Positions 6,915 through 12,606 are shown, numbered from the stretch's first letter. The stretch: DNA of 13,763 bases from JANLSE01 sp038214135 (GCA_038214135.1 JBBQSD010000153.1:1-13763); one strand, 5' to 3'. Notes: generated from the sequence alone by a model not told the origin. Numbers and translations: made by a program.

Positions 6915-7060
6915 GCACAGCTTGGAAACCGAACACTCAAGTGCCAATAGTAATAGTTCGCGGCCATCTGAACCTCATTCTTGTATAAGCATCTTTAGAC
7001 CCTTCGCCTTCGCTCAGGGAGTCCCCCGACCTACACACCTAGACTCATTGCGTCTTATAT

Positions 7061-7089
7061 TTGACTATGTTGATCAAATAATATAGCAT
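7061..7089 (+). promoter_or_regulatory. Candidate sigma70 promoter before the CMD stub
   Basis: TTGACT (7061-7066), 17-base spacer and TAGCAT (7084-7089), 28 bases before the ATG at 7117. The surrounding sequence is AT-rich compared with its neighbours. The -10 box is weak (4/6). The rest of 6915-7060 holds no gene I can support. Confidence 0.5.
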
Positions 7090-7116
7090 TATCCGACAAG
7101 AGAACAAGGAGAAACA

Positions 7117-7368
7117 ATGGCGACATCAGATTCAACGACCATATTTGCTGGCGAGGATGTGATCAACCGCTTAGCTGGAATCACAGCGGATTCCCGATTG
7201 GGCCAATTACGCGCCCAACGCCCAGAGATTGTGCGCTATGCCGAGGGCAGCTATCGGGCGCTGCTCGAACCTGCGGATCTTGCTGGCGTCAGCCGGATCG
7301 AACGTGAATTGATCCAGCTTTGTTTTCGGCGGTACATGGGGCCAGCGTTCGCCGCTCCTGCCGATTGA
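7117..7368 (+). pseudogene. Truncated CMD-domain (carboxymuconolactone decarboxylase-like) gene
   Basis: An intact promoter, Shine-Dalgarno site (AAGGAG, 5 bases upstream) and ATG open an 83-codon frame. Residues about 12-66 (DVINRLAGITADSRLGQLRA, then RPEIVRYAEGSYRALLEPAD and LAGVSRIERELI) match the N-terminal part of the CMD-domain proteins of the Avi_7170 type, alkylhydroperoxidase-like enzymes of about 190 residues. After ERELIQL the similarity ends; the frame finishes with CFRRYMGPAFAAPAD. The AhpD-like core with its CxxC or His-Glu centre is therefore missing. A second plus-strand frame stays open from 7320 to 7559 but I cannot recognise CMD sequence in it. Probably a dead stub after an internal deletion or rearrangement. 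Before damage it may have formed an operon with the gene at 7651. Confidence 0.65.
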
Positions 7369-7650
7369 GCGGACAGAGACGAATTGAGCATACAGGAGTT
7401 GAAGGTATCGCGGGTTCGGGCAACGCTAGCTGCGATTGGGCAATGGTCGCTGCGCAGGTCGCGCATCAGTATCAGATCATTGTTCAATTGGGCAAACAGG
7501 CCCAATCCTGCAAAGGTCGCCGAGAAGGGTTGATGGTGCTGGCACGGCTCGTCCATTGAAATATATGTTGGGCGCATCTCAACACAGCATGAACACCATG
7601 CATTTTTGAACGGTTTAGTGCATTCCAACGACCCAAAAACGGAGAAACGT
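7369..7650 (+). other. Decayed region between two broken genes
   Basis: No intact gene can be supported. Plus-strand frames are open for up to 240 bases (7320-7559) and a minus-strand frame spans 7251-7664, but none has a Shine-Dalgarno site or a recognisable motif. It probably contains remains of the CMD gene plus the leader of the next gene, whose GGAGA site sits at 7641-7645. Confidence 0.4.
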
Positions 7651-8177
7651 ATGAATACGACCAATCGTCTTGAAGATATTCCAGAGCTTACTCAATATGG
7701 AAATGTTGTTCCTGAGGGTTATCGCTATTACAAGAAGATGGTGACGCCAGGGGAGGATCTGAGCCTTCCACAGGCATATTTCAAATGGTACGATATCTAT
7801 CCCCCGACGAGCCCATCGCAGCAGCACAAATCGCCGAGAGCTGTGCGTTTGTGGCGTCGGAGGCAGAGCGCCTACAGTTTGCCAAGGAGCTTGGCTTTGT
7901 GCTGCTGCATCGCGCCGGTTCGGTGCTACTGCTGCTGATCACAACCTGGCGCAATACCAACGAGATCTGGGAATCAGTGTATGTCAAAGCAGTAGCAGCG
8001 CAGGAGCATGGCTACACGCTAATCGAGTTCCCGCAGAGCCATCGCGCTACCTTTTGTGTGTGGGAGCTAGCACCGATCTGGCATGAGCGGCAGGCATGGA
8101 TGCGCCTGCTCTCATCCACGCGGGGCGAAGAAGCCAAGCTGGCCTACATCAATGATCGCTTCTCTGGGCTGGTCTAA
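7651..8177 (+). pseudogene. Frameshifted gene of unknown function (about 175 codons)
   Basis: The ATG at 7651 has a good Shine-Dalgarno site (GGAGA, 5 bases upstream). The first 50 codons (MNTTNRLEDIPELTQYGN, later YFKWYDIY) read to a run of five Cs at 7801-7805. Beyond it the sense continues in another frame: PDEPIAAAQIAESCAFVASE, ELGFVLLHRAGSVLLLLITT, TFCVWELAPIWHERQAW and a final YINDRFSGLV. One base is missing at the C-run; restoring it gives one smooth protein of about 175 residues with DIYxPDEP across the joint. The family feels familiar from other bacteria but I cannot name it; no catalytic motif is evident, though conserved-looking W, H and C residues are frequent. No signal peptide or membrane segment. 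It may be a true inactivation or a sequencing or assembly error in a homopolymer. Confidence 0.75.
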
Positions 8178-8186
8178 GGAGAAAGA

Positions 8187-8277
8187 ACAAGAGAACATTA
8201 GATACTGTGCTACTTGTTCGCTTGTTCCTTTGTCACTGCACAAGAGAGCAAGAGTTTGATACTGTATTGTTCTTTGT
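8187..8277. repeat. Imperfect tandem duplication, ACAAGAGARCA unit
   Basis: Two copies about 53 bases apart share three blocks in the same order: ACAAGAGA(A/G)CA (8187, 8240), GATACTGT (8201, 8258) and TTGTTC(C)TTTGT (8222, 8267). GAACAAG (8185-8191) and CTTGTTC (8213-8219, 8221-8227) can also pair. It fills the gap between the frameshifted gene and the convergent methyltransferase. Confidence 0.5.
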
Positions 8278-8290
8278 ATGAGTCAGCTCG

Positions 8291-8929
8291 TCAGCTATCC
8301 TTGTGCGCAAGCAGGTAGGCACGATCGCTCTGATGCTCGATATCTGGGTAGGGCACGCGCCGAACAACTGCCTCGATCCTGAACTGGGCCTGCTCCAATG
8401 CAGCCGCGATAGCATCTGGCTGGAGAAAGCGGAAATCAAGATCGACCGGCTGCTCCCACATCTGATCCATATGCAGCACGGTATCGCCGATATGGAAGGC
8501 AACCAGAACCCACCCACCTGGTCGCAGCACCCGCCACCACTCCTGAAATGCGGGGATAAGCTCGGCTGGCGTGAGATGAATAATACTATAGAAGGCACAG
8601 ATACCACCATATATGGCATCAGCGACTGCCAGTGAGCGCATATCCCCCTGAAGAAATGCAAGGCTGGGGTAGCGCTGGCATGCCTGTTCGATCATGCCAC
8701 GCGATAGATCAATGCCTTCGACCATCGCACCTGCACTGGCAAGAAATGCCGCGACATGGCCAGGCCCGCATCCAAGATCCCCAATTGGGCCAAGCACTCC
8801 AACCTGTTCGGCAAAGGCGTGCAGCAACGCCCGATCAAGCGGTTTGCCAGCTAATTCATCCGCAATTCGGGCGGTATATTCGCTGGCGATCTGGTCATAG
8901 CTGATCGCCACAGAGGTTGGGCTTTTCAT
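8291..8929 (-). CDS. Class I SAM-dependent methyltransferase
   Basis: A 212-residue stand-alone methyltransferase with a Rossmann-like core. The N-terminal helix contains SYDQIASEYTARIADEL, the usual lead-in for small-molecule methyltransferases. Motif I is GDLGCGPGHV (50-59); EGIDLS carries the acidic residue that binds the SAM ribose, LQGDM is motif II, and LRPGGWVLVAFH is the post-motif strand. The segment HIGDTVLHMDQMWEQPVDLD between strands is a likely substrate lid. Start: ATG with GAGGAG eight bases upstream, so well placed. Predicted cytosolic. Substrate unknown. It is not closely similar to the methyltransferase half of the fusion at 4732, beyond the shared fold. Transcribed alone, convergent to the frameshifted gene. 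Confidence 0.92.
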   Translation of the reverse strand: MKSPTSVAISYDQIASEYTARIADELAGKPLDRALLHAFAEQVGVLGPIGDLGCGPGHVAAFLASAGAMVEGIDLSRGMIEQACQRYPSLAFLQGDMRSLAVADAIYGGICAFYSIIHLTPAELIPAFQEWWRVLRPGGWVLVAFHIGDTVLHMDQMWEQPVDLDFRFLQPDAIAAALEQAQFRIEAVVRRVPYPDIEHQSDRAYLLAHKDS

Positions 8930-8975
8930 ATCAAACTCCTCACCATTTGGAATTAGAACTACCAGCTCTAACTAT

Positions 8976-9003
8976 AGCATAGCCTGTACACGCTAGCGTA
9001 CAA
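8976..9003 (-). promoter_or_regulatory. Candidate promoter of the methyltransferase gene with palindrome
   Basis: On the minus strand TTGTAC (9003-8998), a 16-base spacer and TATGCT (8981-8976), about 50 bases before the start codon. A 10-bp palindrome ACGCTAGCGT (8990-8999) touches the -35 box and could be an operator. Moderate support only. Confidence 0.45.
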
Positions 9004-9063
9004 TTTTCTTTGGTTGTTTTGCGGGGCTCAAAGGGCACCCCGCCGCAAAACAACCAAAGAAAA
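9004..9063. repeat. Long perfect inverted repeat (21-bp arms)
   Basis: Arms 9004-9024 and 9043-9063 are perfect reverse complements (TTTTCTTTGGTTGTTTTGCGG and its complement) around an 18-base centre. In the centre an alternative stem GCGGGG/CCCCGC (9021-9026, 9038-9043) competes with the main register, so two foldings are possible. With its A/T-rich ends and GC core it could end transcription in either direction or be a palindromic mobile element. It lies in a gene-free stretch of about 340 bases. Confidence 0.8.
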
Positions 9064-9068
9064 AGATT

Positions 9069-9115
9069 CTGCGAGGGCCGAAGGCCCTCGCAGCCCTCTG
9101 CAAATGAGCTTTGCA
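9069..9115. repeat. Two further hairpins following the long inverted repeat
   Basis: A perfect 11-bp stem with loop GAA (arms 9069-9079 and 9083-9093, CTGCGAGGGCC and its complement) is followed by a 6-bp stem TGCAAA/TTTGCA (9099-9104, 9110-9115). With the preceding repeat this makes three stems in 112 bases. No coding sequence is seen. Confidence 0.7.
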
Positions 9116-9142
9116 CATACCCTGACAATGAACTTGTATAAG

Positions 9143-9170
9143 TTGACCGAAAACACAACTATGCTACTAT
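9143..9170 (+). promoter_or_regulatory. Extended -10 promoter before the Tat stub
   Basis: TTGACC (9143-9148), a 16-base spacer and TACTAT (9165-9170) preceded by TGC, an extended -10 element. It points to the ATG at 9267 with a leader of about 90 bases that includes an 8-bp palindrome CGTATACG (9201-9208). Confidence 0.55.
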
Positions 9171-9266
9171 GATAGCGAATGTTCACCGAACTTGCGTAAT
9201 CGTATACGTACAACCCATAATGTTGTGTGTTGGTGCTGTTTCGCTGAACATATAGGGAGGTTGTGT

Positions 9267-9419
9267 ATGTGCCCACCGGAAACCCTCAAGTCGCTGAATG
9301 ACCCGGTGCTCAGTCGTCGTTCGTTGCTGAAACTGGGCATTGCTGCAACAGCGGCCAGTATCAGGCATATCGCTCATAGCGAACCAAATCCTCCAAGCTC
9401 CGCCGCCCGCCAGCCTTGA
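9267..9419 (+). pseudogene. Tat-signal-peptide stub of a lost secreted protein gene
   Basis: AGGGAGG six bases before the ATG opens a frame whose first 32 residues contain the twin-arginine motif LSRRSLLKLGIAATAAS (about 15-31): a polar n-region, SRRxLLK and a short hydrophobic stretch. This is how exported cofactor-containing or metallophosphatase-like proteins begin. After GCGGCCAGTATC the sequence is the antisense of the nitroreductase 3' end, and the frame ends at TGA 9417-9419 with no mature protein. The body was evidently removed by a deletion that brought the nitroreductase gene next to it. Promoter, RBS and signal peptide all survive, so a short peptide of about 50 residues may still be made. 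The identity of the original protein cannot be read. Confidence 0.7.
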
Positions 9420-9882
9420 GTGGTACCGGTGGGTGGGCCGGGTAGCCAAAGGTGATCGACCAACGGCAATCGAGTTCGGGCGGTACACCAAGGATCGTGC
9501 GTGCCACCTCACTATGATGCAGGGTGGTAACACACGAGCCAACCCCATATTCCACACCAGCCAATTGCATATTAGCCGCAGCCTGGCCGAGATCGAATTC
9601 ATAGCCAGCAGGCGCAACCAGCACCACGGTAAACGCCGATGATGGCATATGATCAGCATAGATGCCAGCGCTGCTCAGGCGTTGCAACTGCTCACGTTCC
9701 GCCACCACAATAAAGGTCCAGGGCTGATCATTCTTGCTGCTCTGGGCGCGTCGGCCTGCATTCAGAATAGACCGCACCAACGCTTCTGGCACTGGCTGTT
9801 CGCTATAGGAACGCACCGCCCGTTTTGCTCGCACTGCCTCAGTGACACTCAGCCCGCCGGTGATTTGTTCACTATTGCTCAT
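9361..9882 (-). CDS. Nitroreductase-family FMN oxidoreductase
   Basis: A 173-residue nitroreductase-fold protein, a cytoplasmic FMN-dependent NAD(P)H oxidoreductase usually acting as a homodimer on nitro compounds, quinones or similar acceptors. AKRAVRSYSEQPV (19-31) is the N-terminal FMN-phosphate-binding motif; NAGRRAQSSKNDQPWTFIVV (41-60) is the second FMN-contact segment; GVEYGVGSC is the helix near the isoalloxazine; ITFGYPA marks the C-terminal strand. Length suits the minimal form of the family. The ATG at 9882 is chosen because GGAAAGGAG lies seven bases upstream; the ATG just before it stops after four codons. Promoter 9984-10012. Its 3' end abuts the Tat stub. The divergent thioredoxin/SelW pair suggests a redox or electrophile-stress unit. 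Confidence 0.92.
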   Translation of the reverse strand: MSNSEQITGGLSVTEAVRAKRAVRSYSEQPVPEALVRSILNAGRRAQSSKNDQPWTFIVVAEREQLQRLSSAGIYADHMPSSAFTVVLVAPAGYEFDLGQAAANMQLAGVEYGVGSCVTTLHHSEVARTILGVPPELDCRWSITFGYPAHPPVPLKAGGRRSLEDLVRYERYA

Positions 9883-9983
9883 CCATTTGCTCCTTTCCTT
9901 CTTTCATGTATCGTGAAGCTCCACTGATTGGCTTCACAAAGCAATGATCGCATCAGAAATCAGGTAGAATCTACAATTGCGAG

Positions 9984-10012
9984 AGTGTACTCCACAAGCT
10001 CCAGTATGTCAA
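9984..10012 (-). promoter_or_regulatory. Promoter of the nitroreductase gene
   Basis: On the minus strand TTGACA (10012-10007), exactly 17 bases and TACACT (9989-9984): full consensus -35 and 4/6 at -10. A leader of about 95 bases precedes the start codon. Confidence 0.7.
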
Positions 10013-10013
10013 T

Positions 10014-10025
10014 AAAGTATACTTT
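10014..10025. promoter_or_regulatory. Perfect 12-bp palindrome between divergent promoters
   Basis: AAAGTATACTTT lies one base from the -35 box of the nitroreductase promoter and upstream of the thioredoxin promoter. Size and position suit an operator of a dimeric redox regulator such as the MarR or HxlR type; which one is unknown and no regulator gene is nearby. Confidence 0.5.
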
Positions 10026-10039
10026 GTATAGCGAAAATA

Positions 10040-10056
10040 TCAAGAACTATTCTTGA
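10040..10056. promoter_or_regulatory. 17-bp dyad overlapping the thioredoxin -35 box
   Basis: TCAAGAA (10040-10046), CTA and TTCTTGA (10050-10056) form a perfect 7-bp-arm dyad that includes the first four bases of TTGACA. A bound protein would block or contact RNA polymerase at the -35 position. Confidence 0.5.
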
Positions 10057-10081
10057 CAAACCAGGTAATCTCTATTAGTAT
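10053..10081 (+). promoter_or_regulatory. Promoter of the thioredoxin-SelW pair
   Basis: TTGACA (10053-10058), 17-base spacer and TAGTAT (10076-10081): consensus -35 and 4/6 at -10, 34 bases before the start codon at 10115. Confidence 0.75.
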
Positions 10082-10114
10082 TTTCGGGTGTTGATTTTCA
10101 ACAAGGAGAGTTGT

Positions 10115-10753
10115 ATGTCTGTCACCTATGAGCGATTTGAGACGGGCCTGACCTATGCTGCATATCGTGCGCAGATGACCCGTAACCAGGATCGGTTTGA
10201 TGCCACCGAAGCGACAGTACGCCTTCCAGCCAATGAAGTAGCCTATTTTGCCAATCTGGATCAGCCATTACATGTGCTTGTGTTGGCCGAGGATTGGTGT
10301 GGTGATGTGATTGCCAACCTGCCTGTATTGGGGCGGCTGGCTACCGAGAGTGGCAAGCTCAATCTGCGGGTGTTCCTGCGCGATCAGAATCTGGATCTGA
10401 TTGACCAATATTTGAAGCAGGGACAGTTTCGTGCCATTCCGGTGTTTGTATTCTTCGATCACGCATTCCAGGAACTGGGCCACTGGATCGAGCGGCCGGC
10501 TCGTGTGACACAGTTGCTCCAGGATTTTCGCGCAAACCTGTTCAGCAGCGATCCCGTATTGCGCGAATTCGCCCCAGATATCTCGGTTGCGCAGTTGCCA
10601 GAAGAGGCGCGCTTGCGCCTGACACAGGCCAATGCAGCTTTCCGTGAGGAGAACCGCGCACTCTTCGATAGCGAAGTTGTGCGCGAGATCCACGCTCTTG
10701 TCGAAGCAGGGCTGGCCAAGACACCAACAGCAAGCGAGCAAACTCATGCCTAA
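10115..10753 (+). CDS. Thioredoxin-like protein with WCGD active-site variant
   Basis: A 212-residue thioredoxin-fold protein. The ATG at 10115 is selected over an in-frame GTG at 10088 because AAGGAG ends six bases before it. The core reads HVLVLAEDWCGDVIANLPVLGRLA (about 53-76), where W61-C62-G63-D64 replaces the usual WCxxC, followed by the cis-proline strand AIPVFVFFD. This matches the Thioredoxin_9-like family found widely in Bacillota and Chloroflexota. With one active-site cysteine it cannot run a normal dithiol cycle; it may work through glutathione-like thiols such as bacillithiol or mycothiol, or as a binding protein. The C-terminal 60 residues are helical and charged. It overlaps the SelW-like gene by 8 bases, so the two are translationally coupled. 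Confidence 0.88.
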   Translation: MSVTYERFETGLTYAAYRAQMTRNQDRFDATEATVRLPANEVAYFANLDQPLHVLVLAEDWCGDVIANLPVLGRLATESGKLNLRVFLRDQNLDLIDQYLKQGQFRAIPVFVFFDHAFQELGHWIERPARVTQLLQDFRANLFSSDPVLREFAPDISVAQLPEEARLRLTQANAAFREENRALFDSEVVREIHALVEAGLAKTPTASEQTHA

Positions 10754-11000
10754 ACATCCTGTGAAAGTCAGCATCACCTACTGTGCTTCTTGTGGCTATG
10801 AACCACAGACGCTGGCCTTAACCGCAGCACTCATGCAGGCATTTGTGTACGATCTGGCCTCGATTGAGCTCATCCCCTGGGAAGATGGCTCATTCGATGT
10901 AGTTGTCGATGGTGAACTGATCCATTCGATGTACCGTGAGGGTGGCTTCCCCGAGAACGAGACGATTATTGATGCGGTGCGTGCGCGCTTGGCAGGGTAG
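10746..11000 (+). CDS. SelW/Rdx-family thioredoxin-like protein (CxxC form)
   Basis: An 84-residue protein of the SelT/SelW/SelH (Rdx) family, small thioredoxin-like redox proteins. The N-terminal strand ITYCASCGY has C13 and C16 as CxxC, the position held by CxxU in selenoproteins; here it is a normal TGT codon. The rest, IELIPWEDGSFDVVVDGELI and a conserved GGFPENETI, is typical of the family, and the length is normal. It starts inside the end of the thioredoxin-like gene (ATG 10746, stop of the upstream gene 10751-10753), a strong sign of common translation and of a shared redox pathway. The RBS is a weak GCGAG within the upstream gene. Electron donor and client unknown. Confidence 0.9.
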   Translation: MPKHPVKVSITYCASCGYEPQTLALTAALMQAFVYDLASIELIPWEDGSFDVVVDGELIHSMYREGGFPENETIIDAVRARLAG

Positions 11001-11003
11001 GGG

Positions 11004-11040
11004 CTACGGAACCACGGAACTACGGATTCTACGGAACGAA
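11004..11040. repeat. CTACGGAAC degenerate tandem repeat
   Basis: Four copies of a 7-9 base unit (CTACGGAAC, CACGGAA, CTACGGATT, CTACGGAAC) begin three bases after the SelW stop codon. It is another word-like tract of the type seen at 311, 3423, 3694 and 8187. Confidence 0.6.
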
Positions 11041-11082
11041 GATTGTGCGATTTTGTCTTGGGCCAGCAGTTCAGTAGTTTTC

Positions 11083-11095
11083 GGGGCTGCGCCCC
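11083..11095. repeat. GGGGC-TGC-GCCCC hairpin
   Basis: A perfect 5-bp GC stem with loop TGC, followed by AAACCCCGCTTTGCG. The same GCGGGG/CCCCGC vocabulary occurs in the centre of the inverted repeat at 9021-9043. No T-run. It lies just upstream of the aminotransferase remnant. Confidence 0.45.
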
Positions 11096-11137
11096 AAACC
11101 CCGCTTTGCGCTACGCGTCTTTACACTTCAAATAGGA

Positions 11138-11467
11138 ATGCTATATACCCAATTGAAAGCCGAGTATAGCGCTCGGCGCGCACGGTTGCGCGGGCTGCTT
11201 GAACAGGCTGGCCTGCCACCGCTGCTCGTCGAGGGATCATACTTCGTCAGTTACGATATTAGCACCCTCGGCCATCAGAATGATCAGGAGTTCTGTCGCT
11301 GGCTGATTCGTGAGATCGGGGTGGCCGCCATCCCAACCTCGATCTTCTATAGCAACCAGGCCAATAGCCCACAGGTTGTTCGGTTCTGTTTTGCCAAACA
11401 GGATGCCACACTTGTTGCTGCTGGGGAACGGCTTAGCCGCGTGCGAAACCAGGCAATCTCACGCTGA
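11138..11467 (+). pseudogene. C-terminal remnant of a class I/II aminotransferase
   Basis: An open frame of 109 codons matching only the C-terminal small domain of PLP-dependent fold-type I aminotransferases of the kynurenine/methionine aminotransferase (YbdL-like) type. Visible landmarks: EYSARRARLRGLLEQAG, EGSYFVSYDISTLG, FCRWLIREIGVAAIPTSIFY and VVRFCFAKQDATL, where R82 would bind the substrate carboxylate. A full enzyme has about 380-390 residues, so roughly 280, including the PLP lysine, are missing. There is no Shine-Dalgarno site at the ATG at 11138; just upstream lie only the repeat and hairpin of 11004-11095. This is a 5'-truncated pseudogene; the repeats probably mark the deletion end. 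Confidence 0.82.
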
Positions 11468-11526
11468 CTCGGCAGGTTGATGATGATTGATCAATAATTC
11501 GGGGATAGAGCATGGCTCATTTATCA

Positions 11527-11542
11527 GCAGGCTGAAGCCTGC
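11527..11542. repeat. GCAGGC-TGAA-GCCTGC hairpin between convergent genes
   Basis: A perfect 6-bp stem with a TGAA loop in the 102-base gap between the aminotransferase remnant and the convergent solute-binding remnant. The phrase AGGCTGAAGCCTGCGGATT is typical of intergenic REP-like units. It lacks a T-run, so termination is uncertain. Confidence 0.5.
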
Positions 11543-11569
11543 GGATTCCGAGGGTATCTATCATTCCTC

Positions 11570-11836
11570 TCACGGCTTGAAAAACGGTGCGCTACGCTCT
11601 TGGGCAGCGCAGATGGCCTCGTCCTCGCTGGCCTGCCCATAGAATGCGCGGCTCAGTTCTTCACTGGTTAGATCCTCAATATCGGCCCAGCGCGCCATAA
11701 TTGGCACGGTACGAATATCGGTAATGCCATCCAAAAACACCCGGCTTGTCTGGGGTTTTGCGTTCGGATCAAGAAATGCCGCCGATTCGGCAACACTGCG
11801 TAGCGATGGCACCGTCCGGCCACTCCTGGCGATGTC
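11570..11836 (-). pseudogene. C-terminal remnant of a sugar-binding protein (ABC importer)
   Basis: An 89-codon frame that corresponds to the last fifth of an extracellular sugar-binding protein of the MalE/UgpB type: DIARSGRTVPSLRSVAES, AFLDPNAKPQTSRVFLDGI, IRTVPIMARWADIEDL and a DEAICAAQERSAPFFK C terminus. Such proteins have about 400-450 residues with a lipoprotein signal; all of the N-terminal part is missing. Upstream the frame runs directly into the permease remnant, in a different reading frame. Not functional. In life this protein would have delivered an oligosaccharide to the permease outside the membrane. Confidence 0.8.
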
Positions 11837-12438
11837 GGAATTTCGCGCAAACCAGCCAGCAATACAACGAAGCCTTCACCAATCTGCAACAGGGCGGTAA
11901 AAGCCAGTGCGGGAAGTGCCGTTGCACTATTGGCAAACCAGGCAATTGGCGGGACACCAAGCGCTCCAGGCAGCAAATTGAGCGGGCCATAGAATGGATT
12001 CAGGATCCATAGCCAACTGAGGGCATAGGCAACACTTGGTATAATCGTTGGCAGATAGATTGCGGCTCGATATACGCCAATGCCACGCCGCCAGCGATTC
12101 AACAGCAGCGCAACCAGAAGCGTGAGCAGCACTCGTAGGGGAATGGTTAGGCTCACAAACAGCAGCGAATTACGAATGGCGGTGAGGAACAATGGATCGC
12201 CCGCTAGCATACGAAAATTCCCCAGTCCATTCCAGGTGGGTGGTGAAAGGGCATCGTATGTGGCAAACGAAAGGCCAATAGTATAGATGATCGGCACAAG
12301 CACTAACAGCGTGGTACCGATCAGATACGGGGCTAACAGGAGGTACAGTGAACGATGGTATGCTGTCGCAAGCTGCGCTCGCCTGAGAGAATGCCAGATC
12401 ATTGGATACTCACATATGTGGCTATCGTTGTTCATCAT
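11837..12438 (-). pseudogene. N-terminal remnant of a sugar ABC transporter permease
   Basis: About 200 codons of a MalF/UgpA-type inner-membrane permease. Hydrophobic segments are evident at about 31-58 (LYLLLAPYLIGTTLLVLVPI), around 90-115, 125-145 and 170-195, with the periplasmic loop TYDALSPPTWNGLGNFRML between the first two. The sequence ends at VVLLAGLREIP, directly before the EAA loop that docks on the ATPase; a full protein has about 300 residues. Past the junction the frame runs as nonsense through solute-binding-protein sequence to 11668. Start choice is uncertain: the ATG at 12438 lacks a clear RBS and M13 is an alternative. It diverges from the rhamnosidase gene, so the lost operon probably imported a plant glycan or its oligosaccharide. 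Confidence 0.8.
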
Positions 12439-12487
12439 ACCATCTCTTGTACCAGCAATGAGCGATGAGCGGAAATCTGGATCGTTT

Positions 12488-12577
12488 GCTTGCCCTCACC
12501 TCCAACCCCACCAGTGGGGAGGGTGCAAAGGGTTTACAATGGAGCATCCCCGCGCCCTGGCGTGGCAGAGGGCAAGC
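12488..12577. repeat. Intergenic element bounded by GCTTGCCCT inverted repeats
   Basis: GCTTGCCCT (12488-12496) and AGGGCAAGC (12569-12577) are perfect 9-bp inverted ends, 72 bases apart. Inside, CCCCA/TGGGG (12506-12510, 12515-12519) forms a small stem. The CCTCACC...GTGGGGAGGGTG wording resembles a common repeat of Chloroflexota intergenic regions. It ends 29 bases before the rhamnosidase ATG and may carry or displace its promoter. Confidence 0.5.
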
Positions 12578-12606
12578 GGTGAGGTCAATTCGCGAAGGAG
12601 ATTCTC

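Noticed and set aside
7795..7810. Programmed ribosomal frameshift at the C-run
   Set aside because: No classical slippery heptamer, downstream stem or internal Shine-Dalgarno element is evident, and the upstream frame continues for some 45 codons of low-quality sequence.
8187..8277. CRISPR-like repeat
   Set aside because: Only two imperfect copies with internal gaps, no spacer regularity and no cas genes.
9004..9063. Simple intrinsic terminator
   Set aside because: The stem is far longer than usual and its A/T tracts are inside the arms; a bidirectional terminator role remains possible but is not shown.
9028..9276. Minus-strand 82-codon frame across the hairpin block
   Set aside because: It runs through perfect inverted repeats and has no RBS or recognisable motif.
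10746..11000. Selenoprotein W with a recoded TGA
   Set aside because: The second position of the CxxC/CxxU motif is a TGT cysteine codon and no in-frame TGA or SECIS-like need exists.
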